From: Misgurnus anguillicaudatus
Taxonomy: Eukaryota; Chordata; Actinopteri; Cypriniformes; Cobitidae
Assembly: GCF_027580225.2 (NCBI RefSeq)
Contig: NC_073353.2
Coordinates: 36,305,001-36,369,000 of the forward strand
Length of the DNA: 64,000 bases
Direction: 5' to 3'
Shown here piece after piece: positions 39,726 to 54,427 of this stretch. The notes under the pieces were generated by a model that worked only from the letters and a program-made list of their open reading frames with translations, had not been told where the DNA came from and ran no database searches. The position numbers and the translations under genes are program-made. Every line of letters starts with the position of its first letter. Position 1 is the stretch's first letter.

Positions 39726-40520
39726 CCCTTATGGGTTGTTGAGGCCATTTTTGGCCATTTTAGTATTGTTTTTTGTCTTAATTTGGCCACAACTTTGTCT
39801 GTGTTTCTGCAAATGAAATGAATTTTGGTGACAGATCTTTTATTGAGATAATGCTTTGAAATTTTCCCTTGTGGGAAAATGTACTACCCTTTCGGGTTCT
39901 TTGTGTACAAAAAAGCTACTAAATTAAACGCCTGTAAAAATGTGTCAGTTGAATTTTTTTTTTTGCATAAATCTGTTAATCAACCTCAGTACTGATCAAA
40001 ATTACCAAATGTTAACAAAAATTCCAGGATTTAACTCTTTAACTGCCAAGTTCATAAGTTATGTCACTGATTTGAGAGAAAAAAACACAAAATGACTGAT
40101 TTTCAATATTAAAAGTCATTGTGAACTGGGTCCCCCCTTTTTTCAAAGTCTGTCGTATTAAATGGAAGTTATAAAATTATGTTATAATGAATGTCAATGG
40201 GGCAAAAAAGCCACAAACAACTAATTAGGGAAAATCTGATGCTGCACAAAAACTAAAAATGCATGAAAGCCAATGTTTTTACTAATCTTTGATGTCCAAG
40301 ACTATGAAAAAGGAAAAAAATCCAGTCCACAATCACTTTTAATTGAAAATCAATCATTTTGTGTTTTTTCCTCAAAGCAGTGACATCACTTATGAACTTG
40401 GCAATTAAAGAGTTAAAGTCTTGAAATTTTGATTAACAGATGTATGCAAAATTTGAAAAAAAATCATCTGATACATTTTTACATCCTGAAAGTGTAGTAA
40501 ATTTAAACAACCCGCAAGGG
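39726..40520. mobile_element. TTAA-flanked element with CCCTTATGGGTTGTT ends
   Basis: Bounded by TTAA at 39722-39725 and 40521-40524. Left end CCCTTATGGGTTGTT, right end AACAACCCGCAAGGG. TTAA duplication and CCC termini fit a piggyBac-type MITE. It sits inside a hairpin MITE and itself contains another insertion. Confidence 0.85.
40035..40412. mobile_element. Inner TTAA-flanked fold-back element (third level of nesting)
   Basis: Bounded by TTAA at 40031-40034 and 40413-40416. Arms: CTCTTTAACTGCCAAGTTCA and the inverse, TGAACTTGGCAATTAAAGAG, with further pairing inward (AAAACACAAAATGACTGATT). Confidence 0.85.
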
Positions 40521-40749
40521 TTAAGAATTTTTTAATATTTCAACTGAAAACAAGACAAAAACACTAAGTTGGAAAGTCATTTTTGCAATGTAAACAAAAA
40601 TGCACACTTTGGCAATAATGCGTAGATGGACGTTGTGGAGAATGACAAAATAAATATAAATCATATTGATATTTTACACGTGTGATCAATACATCATAAT
40701 AGTTTGACATTTCTAACTATCAATATAAGTTTTTGTTTTACTTAACCTT

Positions 40750-41767
40750 AAAGGTATATTTCGCCTAAAAATTTAAATTCTGTCAGCATTTTTCACTCTC
40801 ATGCTCAGGGTTTCCCGTAACACTTTGCAGTTTGAGCGGCCCGCCTAAGTTGGGAAACCCTCCTGCCTTAACTAGGTTGTCCAAAAAAAAAAGGTGCACA
40901 AAAGGTCGTCAAGTGCATCTCGGAGAATAGAGCAGACGCGCTTCATACCGCCAGCGGGCATGCACACCTCACCGCCGAAATGAGAGAAAGACGTGGTCCG
41001 GACCGTCACTGTCTGGAGGATAACTAGCCAGTTGATAAAACATCTCGGAGAATAGCGCGAATGCGCTTCTCATCGCGAGCGTGCACACACGCCACACGCA
41101 CGAAATGGTCCGTCACATTGACTGTCTGGAGGATAACATTTGATAAAACACGTGTCCGTGAGAACTGTAAGTGGACTTATGTTTTGGGGTTATTTAAGCC
41201 TGCTATTTTATTAGTCTATAGTTCTTGCAAATTTAAAGTAAGTTAGCTGGTGATTTTGTTGTTTGAGCAAACTGCTAGCTAGGTTTCACGTGCCTGTCGA
41301 TTAGATATAATTGTTGAGAGGTAAAAACATTTAATTCATTAATAATCTAGTATGTGTTCATTTTCTGTCATAGTTTCTTCAAAATGTTAAGTGTTTTAAA
41401 TAAAGATAATTTCCATCATGGCGCGTATGCACCGCTCCTTTGATTGCTACACCACTGGCCCCCTACCTTATCTAACAAATTTTCTGCTGGAAACCCTGAT
41501 GTTGTTATAAATCTGTATACATCTCTTTTTCTGATGAACACGAAGGAAGATATTTTGAGGAATGTTTGTAACCAAACCGATCATGAGTCCCATTCACTAT
41601 AGTAAGAAAAAATAATACTATGGAAGTGAATGGGGCCCATAAATGGTTTGGTTACAAACATTTCTTAAAATATCTTCCTTTGTGTTTATCAGAACATAGA
41701 AATTTATACAGGTTTGTAACAACATGAGTGTGAGTAAATGATGACATTTTACTCACTAACCCTTTAA
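40750..41767. repeat. Palindromic MITE split by an hAT-type insertion
   Basis: The left arm AATTTAAATTCTGTCAGCAT and the right arm GAGTAAATGATGACATTTT belong to the same family as 16859-17133. The interruption is at 40806-41498. Confidence 0.8.
40806..41498. mobile_element. hAT-like element with CAGGGTTTCCC ends
   Basis: Begins CAGGGTTTCCCG and ends GCTGGAAACCCTG, 693 bp. Contains a tandem duplication of about 124 bp (ATCTCGGAGAATAG near 40917 and near 41041). A clean 8-bp target duplication is not visible. Confidence 0.7.
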
Positions 41768-42412
<645 letters not shown>

Positions 42413-42479
42413 CTACAGAAACACACACAATTACATGCGGTTATAGACACTGAGCTCCGGCTGATGATGGGATTGTATC

Positions 42480-42845
42480 CCTAAAGGAAGGTCGTCTTAA
42501 TTTAGTTCATCACCGCAACTAGAGGAGATGAGCAGCACACAGGGGCTGGAATTAAAATTCATGCACGTTCAATCATCACCAGATAAACCGCTGAATTAAG
42601 AGTGATGTCATTGTGCCAGTAAAGGGTAAATCCCGACAATTACTATCAGTGTACAACTGTAATGAGGTTTTATTGCAAAGCCAAATGGACTTTGATTTAA
42701 GCCAGAATTTAGGTGTACGATTAAGTCAATTACATTTAAATCCCCTCATTAGTTCAAATGAAGAAACCGGCTTACTGGATTAATGATCAAGAGAATTAAT
42801 TTGAACTGAGAGGAAGGAATGGGATTCAATAAGAAGATGATCATA
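42480..42845. promoter_or_regulatory. Candidate conserved non-coding element, TAAT-rich
   Basis: Repeat-free sequence next to exon 5 with many TAAT/ATTA cores (for example GGATTAATGATC and GAGAATTAATTTG at about 42777-42804). This composition is typical of homeodomain-bound enhancers. It is inferred from composition only. Confidence 0.25.
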
Positions 42846-43340
42846 GCTGTGTTTTCCACACTGATTTCCTCCACTCAGATTAGGCTGTTAAGCAATATAT
42901 ACAATACTTCATTTATAATGATATATATGGTATATATAATATAATGGTCCCTTTCAGTTTTTCTTGATAAGTAAAAAGATATTTTTTTGTTTCATTCTGT
43001 CAACTACCGACAACATCTCGGACAAATTCTTAATAAAAATGATGTTTTTATTTGCATTTATCTATTGAAAATTTAAATGGGAAAAACATGGTCAAAGATA
43101 CAGTGTTTTCCGATTTTTAATACTGCAGAGAAAATTATTTAGACATAATACAATTTTTCATGGGTCTTGTCATGCTCTCAGTCTTTTACATTTGCTGCTG
43201 GGTGATTTTATGTCACTCCCAAGGTTTGCTTTTGTTGAAATTCAACAGACTCTGGACCAAAATGGTCACAAAACTAGAAATGATGATTCAAGTCAAAACT
43301 GGAGTGGGCTCTTCATTTTTTAAACTGGAGTGGGCTCTTA

Positions 43341-43530
43341 CACACTGAAAAAAAAATTATTAATTCAATTTACTCAATTTTTTAAGCTAATTGGTTGCAA
43401 TCAATTTATTTAAGCTACATTTAAAATAAATAAATAAATAAATAAAATAAAATAAAAAACTTTTGTTTAAATGCAGCTTAAATAAATTCATTGAACCACT
43501 TTCCTTAAAAAAAAAAAATTTCAGTGTAGA
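43341..43530. repeat. Palindromic MITE with ACACTGAAAAAAAA ends
   Basis: Starts ACACTGAAAAAAAA and ends TTTTTCAGTGTA; the centre is an AAAT/AAATAA tract. Confidence 0.75.
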
Positions 43531-44452
43531 GCTGGATTAACCATTACAGAAACATAAACTAATGATTTTGCTAATCATCAACAGCTAATTTAGGGCAGCT
43601 AATTTAATTATTTGCGAGTAGATTACATACAAAGTCCATGCAAAAACACGAATAGAAGCACATTTACGCAAGGGCGATATGAATGACGGAAATTGGATGG
43701 TGCAATTGCCGCAAAAACGCGATATTTGACTCTTTCTTTTTAAAGTTTTAAATATTTAACTCTAGAGACAAATTCAATTGACGTGAAGTTAAATCCCAGT
43801 AGTAATTTAGAGCGAGGAACGTAATGCTTCGCTTTTGGTGTGTACACAATGCACAATGTCTAATAAATTTGTTATAGATTTAAATATCTTCTATTTCTTA
43901 CTAGTTATTTTATGTACTTTTATCTCTTTGTAAATCCTTTCCATGAAATGCACTCTGAATTTCTTTGTGCACAAAATGTGCTATATAAATAAACTTGGCA
44001 TGCAAAAGTGCAAATGAAATTATTTTCATTTCATTTAAAGGTGGTGTGTGTAAATTCTAGCGGCATCTAGTGGTGAGATTGCGAATTGCAATCAACAGCT
44101 CACCCCTCAATTTCAAAACGCATATGGTAACCGCCACAGGACAATTGTGTTATCGTCTAAGACAACGTAGGTATGAAACGCCCTCTGTCGAACAGTGTGT
44201 CCATTTTAGGCTACTGTAGAAACATGACGGTGACTTCCATGTAAGGAGACCCGTGGTGTATGTAAAAAAAAATCATTTTAAGGTAATAAAAACAATACAA
44301 TTGATTATGTAAGGTCTTTATACACCCCTGATAATATATTTATGTTTATTATATTGCATTCCTGTCAAGAGATCCTTGTTACACAAAAGTTACACAATGC
44401 ACCTTTAAAAGACATCCACATATGATTGAGTTAAACTAGAATTTAAACTTGC
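43531..44452. other. hdac4 intron 4, downstream part
   Basis: The first half looks unique. A probable element with AGGTGGTGTGTGTAA and ACACAATGCACCTTT ends lies at 44039-44406, just before the GC donor of exon 4. Confidence 0.45.
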
Positions 44453-44572
44453 CTCATCAGGGGCTCCACTTCCGGGAAAGAAGTTCCCATCATCGTAGCG
44501 ATGCAGAGACACATACAGGACATTTGGGTCGCTGTAGAAAGCCTGCTGAGTCCCATTGCCATGGTGAACATC
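44453..44572 (-). CDS. hdac4: hdac4 coding exon 4 of 10 (zinc ligands D840/H842), GC donor
   Basis: Exactly 40 codons (120 nt), beginning [20 protein letters not shown] and ending [10 protein letters not shown]. The first Asp and the third-position His are two of the three catalytic zinc ligands (D840 and H842 in human HDAC4). The acceptor is CAATAG. The donor reads GATGAG followed by GCAAGT, so the intron is of the GC-AG type with otherwise perfect U1 complementarity. A GT donor is not available at this junction, and the next exon begins in frame with VGTGPGVGF, so the GC donor is the only sensible reading. Confidence 0.95.
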
Positions 44573-45080
44573 CTATTGAACAATATAACACACAACTTAC
44601 ACCTCATCTGTTTGGTATTGGAATGCAATCAAGTTTGCACATTCTTTGCTCAAAATCATTGCATGAAAAGAACACAACGTACTTCCACAATGTACAAATA
44701 AGACGTATCATCACACTGGCAGATTCACATTGGAATGAACACCGTATAAAAGTTCTATTCTAAGTGGTCTGTGCTACAGGAGGGCTGTTAAAAGAGCGGC
44801 ATTTCTTTTCATGTCATAGCTGCTCGAGTCTTTTTTGAAGGACAGCGTGACAAACATGAGGAAATTAAAGCCGTTTTAAAGGAATCCTGAAACACTAATG
44901 ACCCCACCAGAGTCTTGACCTTCCTGTGCCTGTGGATCCATTTCACGCTAGCACCGGCTCAGGATGAGACAGACGCTGTCCTGCATAGTCTGTCCTGGGT
45001 AGTTGTCATTTTACAGAAGCTTTTAATCTTAAGTGACTTCCAGTGCAATGTCTGCAGGGGAATGATTCAGAAACCTTAAT
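44573..45080. other. hdac4 intron upstream of exon 4
   Basis: Mostly unique sequence. An inverse L2/SINE-tail fragment (ACAGAAGCTTTTAATCTTAA) is at about 45013-45032. Confidence 0.45.
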
Positions 45081-45084
45081 TTAA

Positions 45085-45752
45085 AGGAATAGTCTACTCA
45101 TTTTCAATATTAAAATATGTTATTACCTTAACTAAGAACTGTTGATACATCCCTCTATCATCTGTGTGCGTGCATTGGAGCGCGCTGCGACGCTTCGATA
45201 GCATTTAGCTTAGCCCCATTCATTCAATGGTACCATTTAGAGATAAAGTTAGAAGTGACCAAACACTGTTTTTCCTGTTTAAGACGAGTAGTTATACGAG
45301 CAAGTTTGGTGGTACAAAACAAAACGTAGCGCTTTTCTAAGCGGATTTAAAAGAGTAACTATATTTTATGGCGTAATAGCACTTTTGAGTACTTCGACTC
45401 TTCCCTCTCCCATTATGAGAGGGAGAAGGGGAGCACTTTTCAGGCGAGTCGAAATACTCCCAAAAGTGCTATTACGCCATATTTCTGCTTAGAAAAGTGC
45501 TACGTTTTATTTTGCACCACCAAACTTGCTCGCACAACCACTCGTCCCAAACAGGAAAAACGTCGATGTGCTTGGTCACCTCCAACCCCATCTCCAAATG
45601 GCACCATTGAACAAATGGGGCCAAGCTAAACGCCATCAAAGCGTCGCAGCGCGCCCCAGCGCCCACGCGCACGCACACAGATGATAGAGGGATGTATCAA
45701 CAATTCTAAGTTAAGGTAATAACATAATATTGAACATGAAAATACTATTCCT
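45085..45752. mobile_element. Large fold-back element FB1, copy 1 (near-perfect palindrome)
   Basis: Between TTAA at 45081-45084 and 45753-45756. Both arms, about 330 bp each, read the same sequence in inverse, for example CATCTGTGTGCGTGCATTGG against its inverse near 45660, TGGCGTAATAGCACTTTTG against CAAAAGTGCTATTACGCCA, and AAACGTAGCGCTTTTC. A short spacer (about 45400-45440) separates them. No coding capacity. Confidence 0.9.
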
Positions 45753-45764
45753 TTAAGGGTTACT

Positions 45765-45955
45765 TCACCCCAAAATTAAATTTTTATCATACATCACTTA
45801 CCCCCGTGTCGTTCTAAACCACAAAGTCCTTCGATTGTCTTCAGAACACATTTTTAGATATTTTTGATTAAAATCGGACACTGTCCCATTGACTTCAGTT
45901 TGATTTTGTGATTTATGATAAAATTGTAATTTTGGGGTGAATTAACCCTTTAAGT
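45765..45955. repeat. Palindromic MITE (TTACTTCACCCCAAAATT arms)
   Basis: Left TTCACCCCAAAATTAAAT, right ATTGTAATTTTGGGGTGAAT. It is followed by an L2/SINE tail (ACTTTGGATTAAAGCATTTG) at 45987-46006. Confidence 0.75.
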
Positions 45956-46018
45956 GTCAAGCGTTGAAGTTCACTGTTGAAGTCACTTTGGATTAAAGCA
46001 TTTGGCAAATGCATATAT

Positions 46019-46441
46019 GTGACCCTGGACCACAAAACCAAGTCGCACGGGTATACAGTATTTGTAACAATAGCCAACAATACATTATATGGGTCAAAAT
46101 TATCCCTTTTTAATGCCATAAATCATTAGGATATAAAGTAAAGATCATGTTTCATGAAGATATTTTGTAAACTTCCTACAGTAAATATATCCAAAATGTA
46201 TTTATCATTTATTAATATGTGCTGCTAATGATTTAAATTGGACAACTTTAAAGCTAATTTTCTCAATATTTAGATATTTTGCACCCTCAGATTCTAGATG
46301 TTCAAATAATTGTATCTCGGATCAAAAATTGTCCTATCTTAACAAAGCATACATCAATGGAAAAGCTTTTTATTTAGCTTTCAGATGATGTATATTTAAA
46401 AATATATTTATGGGACTGAGATTAGTTGTGGTCCAGGTTCA
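46019..46441. repeat. Palindromic MITE (TGTGACCCTGGACCACAAAA ends), copy 1
   Basis: Begins TGTGACCCTGGACCACAAAA and ends GTTGTGGTCCAGGTTCA. Internally GGAAAAGCTTTTTATTTAGC and similar. A second, interrupted copy starts near 58117. Confidence 0.85.
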
Positions 46442-46912
46442 TAAACATGCAAATCGTAACCTTCTGCATTGATACACTCTGTCGCATTTTTAATCCAGTC
46501 CGAATCGGCCATGTCTGTGTCTTCTCTGACGACTTCCGTAAGAATAATGTACCTACTTCCTAAATGCGGGGTTGGTGCATGCAACTAATTTCATACACGT
46601 CCAAAATTAAATGTCTGTGTTACAAATGCCCGCACATTTATATGGAAAACGCGGTTCAAATTTGATTTGATGTTGTCAGTACAGTATATATACAGTACTG
46701 TTATATAAAATGTACTAAAGACGCATATGTATATTGTATTTTCCTGAGTCTCATTTCTATAAATATGGATGTTGTATCGCAGAATTAAAAAACAGACCCC
46801 CCCCAAGAATAAACAGCTAATCTAAATCAAGAGTAAAGCTGGTAAATATTTACACCTTACACTTGAGCAACAGCAATAATCTGGCTCTCTTGTAATATCA
46901 TGAACGACCTTA
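46442..46912. other. hdac4 intron, unique sequence
   Basis: I see no exon and no clear repeat. Confidence 0.4.
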
Positions 46913-48424
46913 TAAGGAAAACACCACCGTTTTCAATAGTTGTATCACGCGTATGCACGTGCTCTTACCTGCAACTTAGACAAATGCATGAATACATCGA
47001 CTATCTTTATCTCAATGCGAATAGCACTTAATCATTTGTAATCAGCCGTCCGAATCGTGTTAGAATTTAGCGTAGCCCCATTCATTCCTTAGGACGTCCA
47101 AACAGGGATGACACGTTTAGAAGCCACTCAAACACTTCAACGTTTTCTTTAATTAAAGCTCACGTAACACACGCTGTTTCTGCATTTCTGATATTAATCT
47201 GGAGTACCTATGGAGTAGTATGACATCCTTTATATCTCTGAAGAGTAACCTTTAGTTTAATACAGATTTCGCATAAAAGCAAAGATTAGTCTTTACCGAA
47301 TCTTTCCGATAAATACGATTTAATTCCTAAATGAAGAAGGAGGTCCATGCAATATTTCATAACACGGGAGGAGCGAGTACGAGTCATACAACACTATACA
47401 ACACTGAAATTGGATTTGAACTGTATGATTCACTACATGTTCGTGTCATGTTATATAAAATGTATACACGCGCCTATTTCCAACATAAGACAGAAGTCTT
47501 ACTTACCACGTGTAACTCGTCATGACCCGGTTCTGAAAATCCACAGCATCAAACACACACGCAAAACTCCGCTGCTAATCCGGATAATAAACTAGCTATC
47601 CATTGAGTTTCCATAAGGCTGGATGTCTTCTCCTTACATCCAACAGAACACACTTCTTGTTGTGCTCATTGTTGACTTTTGAAATTAAACAAGGCTGAGT
47701 GGCGTGATAAGCTGTTAGCAAGCTCTAGCGTCTCCCGCTGACTGACGGCTGGGCGGGGTTTTCCGGGGGAAGTTTTCCGGCGGAAGCCCATATAAAGAAG
47801 TGATATGTATCGAAAACCCCTGAAACGTCAGTTAGAACCGTAATCGAAAAAAATTAGCCGAAACTTGTATTCGAACCCTGGCGAAGTGCACTTCGGCACA
47901 GAAATACTCTGTAAACACGCGCGTCAACTGTATTTGTTGACACTTTAGCCTACGTTTAGCATGAGGAAACAACTCTATAACTGATGTTAATAAGTCAGAA
48001 TGCTTGACCAATACCACTTCAAACCCCCCCTTTAATTAAAGAGTAGTTACACGAGTATATATGGTGGCACAAAATAAAACGTGGCGATTTGTTTCGACCT
48101 CGGCGCGCAGTAACATCATCACTCCTGACTGCTCCCCCTCTTGCTTAAAACTTCCGTCAATATTACTGTGACCGAGGCCGAAATGCTGCAAACTAAGTGC
48201 TTTATCTGCTTTAAAAATTCACTCGCTATGTTTTATTTTGTGCCACCATACTTACTCGTGTAACAGTCTTTAAATAGGGAAAACATGGAAGTGTTTGGTG
48301 GCTTCTAAATTCATCCTTGTTTGGATCCTAAGGAATGAATGGGGCTAGGCTAAATGCTAACACATTCATGATGTTGGGGTAAGAACAACAAATATTGAAA
48401 AAAACCGTGGTGTTTTCCTTTAAA
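46913..48424. mobile_element. Fold-back element FB2, long copy (about 1.5 kb)
   Basis: The left end AAGGAAAACACCACCGTTTT and right end AACCGTGGTGTTTTCCTTTAA are inverse. The arms share GCACTTAATC and ATTCATTCCTTAGGA-type stretches. The centre (about 47170-48010) is absent or different in the short copy at 61131-61914. Confidence 0.75.
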
Positions 48425-48833
48425 GGGATACATTTTGTCATCATTGTATACATTTCTTTTTTCTGATGAACACAAAAGAAGATATTTTGATAAATGATGG
48501 TAAGCACAGAGCTGATTGTAACCATTGACTTTCCATAATAGGGAAAAATAAATACGATGGAATTCAATGGGTACCGTTAAACTGTGTGCTTGCCATCATT
48601 TGTCACAATTTCACAAAATATATTTTTCATCATTTATCACAATACTTCCATAGTATTTGTTTACCCACTTTGAAAGTCAATGGTTACCATCAGCAATGTG
48701 CCTACCATCATTTATCAAAATATCTTCTTTTGTGTTCATCAGAAAAAAGAAATTCATAAAGTTCTGGAACAACATGAGGATGAGAAAATGATGACAGAAT
48801 TTTCATTTTTTGGGTAAACTATACCTTTAAATC
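48425..48833. repeat. Palindromic MITE related to 16859-17133
   Basis: Arms carry TCTGATGAACACAAAAGAAG and inverse; TTCCATAATAGGG against a diverged partner. It directly follows FB2. Confidence 0.7.
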
Positions 48834-49099
48834 TGAATGAAGCCTGGTATAATACCATGAAGTAAGATTACTTCTAAAATTAGTGCCAAGGGAGGTCATA
48901 CTACATATCAACTTCTGCCTGAATAAGCCATTTGTATTTTGTTTTGAAAATGGTTCTTATTACACATTTTGTTTACATATTTTCATGTATTTGCATATTA
49001 ATAAACAGACAAAATAAATATGGATGGTCATTAAAACTTTGCTTAAACAACAAAGCTGGTCATGGCATAAGTATATGGTATTAAATACTGTGCACTTAC

Positions 49100-49187
49100 C
49101 CAGTCTACAATGAGAACCTTACTGACGTTGAGTCTCTGCTGGAGGAGTTTAGCTGCAATGGCGACTGAGTTGAAGTAGCAAAATCCC
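49100..49187 (-). CDS. hdac4: hdac4 coding exon 3 of 10
   Basis: An 88-nt exon whose first G completes ATG from the previous exon, followed by 29 codons starting [19 protein letters not shown] and ending VLIVDW. The acceptor is AATAATAG and the donor is GTAAGT, a perfect consensus. It encodes the core alpha/beta segment leading up to the first zinc ligand of the deacetylase domain. Conservation is nearly complete against the HDAC4 family (Ile for Val and Asn for Ser at tolerant positions). Confidence 0.95.
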
Positions 49188-51700
<2,513 letters not shown>

Positions 51701-51981
51701 AGGATATTATTATTACAGCCATGAGAGAGAGAGAGAGAGCAAGAAAAAAGAGAGAGTGAGTGACTGAAAGAGATGGACAGAAAAACGTAAGAGTGAAAAA
51801 AAGAAACAAAAATAAGAGAAACAAAAATAATGAGACAATAATGAGGGAGTGAAAGAGCGAGAGAGAGAGAGTAAAGAGAAAGAGATGTACCAAGAGTGAA
51901 AAAGTGAGAGACAAAAAAGTGAAACAAAAATAATGAGACAAAGATTGTGTGTGTGTGTGTGTACAGCCATGAGAGAGCAAG

Positions 51982-52015
<34 letters not shown>

Positions 52016-53406
52016 GTGAGTGACTGAGAAAGAGATGGACAGAGTGATAAGAGAGATAGCGAAAGTGAGAGAAAGAAAAAGAAACAGAAAGAGAGAAACA
52101 GAAGGAATAGTGAGACAATAAGTGAGTGAGTGAGTGAGTGAGTGAGTGAGCGAGTTAGTGAGTGAGTGGGAGAGACAAAGAGAGGTAGGGTATGCAAAAT
52201 AGATGGACAGAGAGTGGACCAAGAGTAAAAACAGACTGAGACACAAAAACTGCGAAAAGGGCCAAAGAGTGAGAGAGACAGAGATTAGACAGAAAGATTG
52301 TGTGTGTGTGTGTGTGTGTGTGATGTGTGTGTGTGTAAAAAGTGAGAGAGTGAAAGAGAAAGTGAGATAAAAGTGTGGAGATGGACAGAAAATAGTGAGA
52401 CAATAGTGAAGGAGGGAAAGAGTGTGTTTGTGTAAGAAGGAGATGGGTGAGTGCAATAAGTGAGTGAGTGAGTGACAAAGTGAGTGAGTGCGTGCGTGAG
52501 CCTGTGAGTGAGTGAGTGCGTGAGCCTGTGAGTGAGTGAGTGAGAGAGAGAGAGAGAGAGGCAGTGAGTGAGGGAGAGTATGCAAAATAGATGGACAGAG
52601 AGTGAAAGAGAGAGAAAGACAAAAATAAGGTGAGACAAAAAGAGTGCAATGAAGAGAGTGAGACAGTGTAAGAGAGAGAGCTGCGTTAAATAGAGTGACG
52701 CTGCGAGGAACCAAAGAGTGAGAGAGACAGAGATGGAGTAAGAAAGAGAGTAAGAGTGTGTGTGAAAGAGATGGACAGAGAGTGAAAAAGTGAGAGTGCA
52801 AGAGACACAAAAGAGAGTGAGACAAAAGTGTGAGATGGACAGAAAATAGTGAGACAATAGTGAAGGGAGGGAAAGAGAGGGTGTGCTTTGTGTGAAAGAG
52901 ATAGACCAAGAGTGAAAAAGTGAGAGTGGGAGACATAAAGAAAGAGTGAGACAAAAATAGTAAGACAAAAGTGTGTGAGTGTGTGAGAGAGATGAGAGAG
53001 AGAGAGAGAGAGAGAGAGAAAGTGAGTGAGTGAGTGAGTGATGTGAAATAGATGAGTGAGTGAGTGAGTGAGTGAGTGAGTGAGTGAGGGAGAGTATGTG
53101 AAATAGATGTGACAGAGAGTGAAAGAGAGAGAAAGACAAAAATAGGGTGAGACAAAAAGAGTGCAATGAAGAGAGTGAGACAGTGTAAGAGAGAGAGCTG
53201 AGAGACTGAGACAATGGGAGAGTGAGTTAAATAGAGTGACGCTGCGAAGGAACCAAAGAGTGAGAGAGACAGAGATGGAAATAAGAAAGAGAGGAAAGAG
53301 AGTGTGTGAAAGAGATGGGCCGAGAGTGAAAAGAGAGTGAGCGCAAAAAAGAGTGAGACACAAAAAGAATTTGAGACAAAAGTGTGGAGATGTGACAGAA
53401 ACCCCA

Positions 53407-53760
53407 TTCACACAGACCTTTGGTCCCAGACAATACCCGTAAAATTGCCAGGGCATCTGTGTGAACAGAGAGGGTGTGCTTCTGGGATCGTTGCCGGAAA
53501 GAGGACCTAGTCAGATACGAGAGTGAAAAAGTAAAGGGCGTGTCATAGTGAGGACGCGCGCATCATCACAAGAAAGTTAGTGGTTCAGACTTAAAAATAG
53601 TGAGATAAAGTGTGTGAGTGAGTCACCACGAGAGTATGTGCAAACTAGATTGGACAGCAGTTATCAGAGAAATGAGAGAGATGAGAGAGAGAGAGAGATG
53701 ACAAAAGCACGTGCCGTAGTGAGGACGTAAAAAGCAGTGCATACAAAGAATATCGCGTCA
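53407..53760. repeat. Degenerate transposon piece embedded in the GAGA satellite
   Basis: Contains CACACAGACCTTTGGTCCC, ATTGCCAGGGCATCTGTGTG and GAGGACGCGCGCATCATCAC, which are not satellite sequence and recall the TTTCACACA-type element at 28694. GAGA/GTGA runs interrupt it. Confidence 0.55.
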
Positions 53761-53968
53761 CGTGCTCATTGACATAATAAAGGGAGAGTGAGTCATCCCA
53801 ACATAGAGTGACACTGCGAAGAACTCAAAGAGTGAGAGTTTTAGAGATTCATAGTAAGAATCACGATGAGGAAGAGTGTGTGTATTAAAGAAGATGGACA
53901 GAGAGCTCGTCAAATATCCACTCTGAAGCTGAGAAACATTCACCAGAAAAAGTAGAGACAAAAGGTGT

Positions 53969-53970
<2 letters not shown>

Positions 53971-54020
<50 letters not shown>
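53971..54020. repeat. (GT)n microsatellite
   Basis: About 25 GT units inside the GAGA region. Confidence 0.95.
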
Positions 54021-54023
<3 letters not shown>

Positions 54024-54365
54024 GTGAGACCATCAGATGCCGGGTAATCAGAGCAGTGAAAGAGATGAACAGAGACAAAACGATAGGGATCCCGAGACAA
54101 AAAGGAGTGCAATGTATTTTACGTAGAGTGAAACAGTGTGTGAGAGAGACTGAGAGCTGAAAAGAGAGTGAGACAATGGGAGAGTGCGATAAATACAGTG
54201 ACACTGCGAAAGAGCCGAAGAGAGAAAGAGAGAGGGTCAGAGATGGAGTGAGACAAGAAAGAGAGAAGGACAGTGTGATAGAGACAGAGAGTGAGACAGA
54301 GAGTGTGTGAAAAATGAGAGTGAGACAGAAAAAGTGTGAGTAAGAAAAAGAAAGAGTGAGACAAA

Positions 54366-54366
<1 letters not shown>

Positions 54367-54426
<60 letters not shown>
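54367..54426. repeat. (GT)n microsatellite
   Basis: About 29 GT units. Confidence 0.95.

Positions 54427-54427
<1 letters not shown>

Larger units (their letters stand above)
39660..40600. repeat. Hairpin MITE (family H), copy 4, split by nested insertions
   Basis: The left arm (GACTTATTTTCTTAGGTC, then ATCAAGAAAATACATCTTA) stops at 39725. The right arm (AAGAATTTTTTAATATTTC, then ACTGAAAACAAGACAAAAAC) resumes at 40525. The 795 bp between are an element inserted at a TTAA. Confidence 0.8.

Noticed and set aside
51713..53407. Open frame of 564 residues on the minus strand, rich in Ser, Leu, His and Thr
   Set aside because: It is the translation of the GAGA/GTGA satellite. Overlapping frames of similar composition exist in all three registers, which is a property of the tandem repeat.
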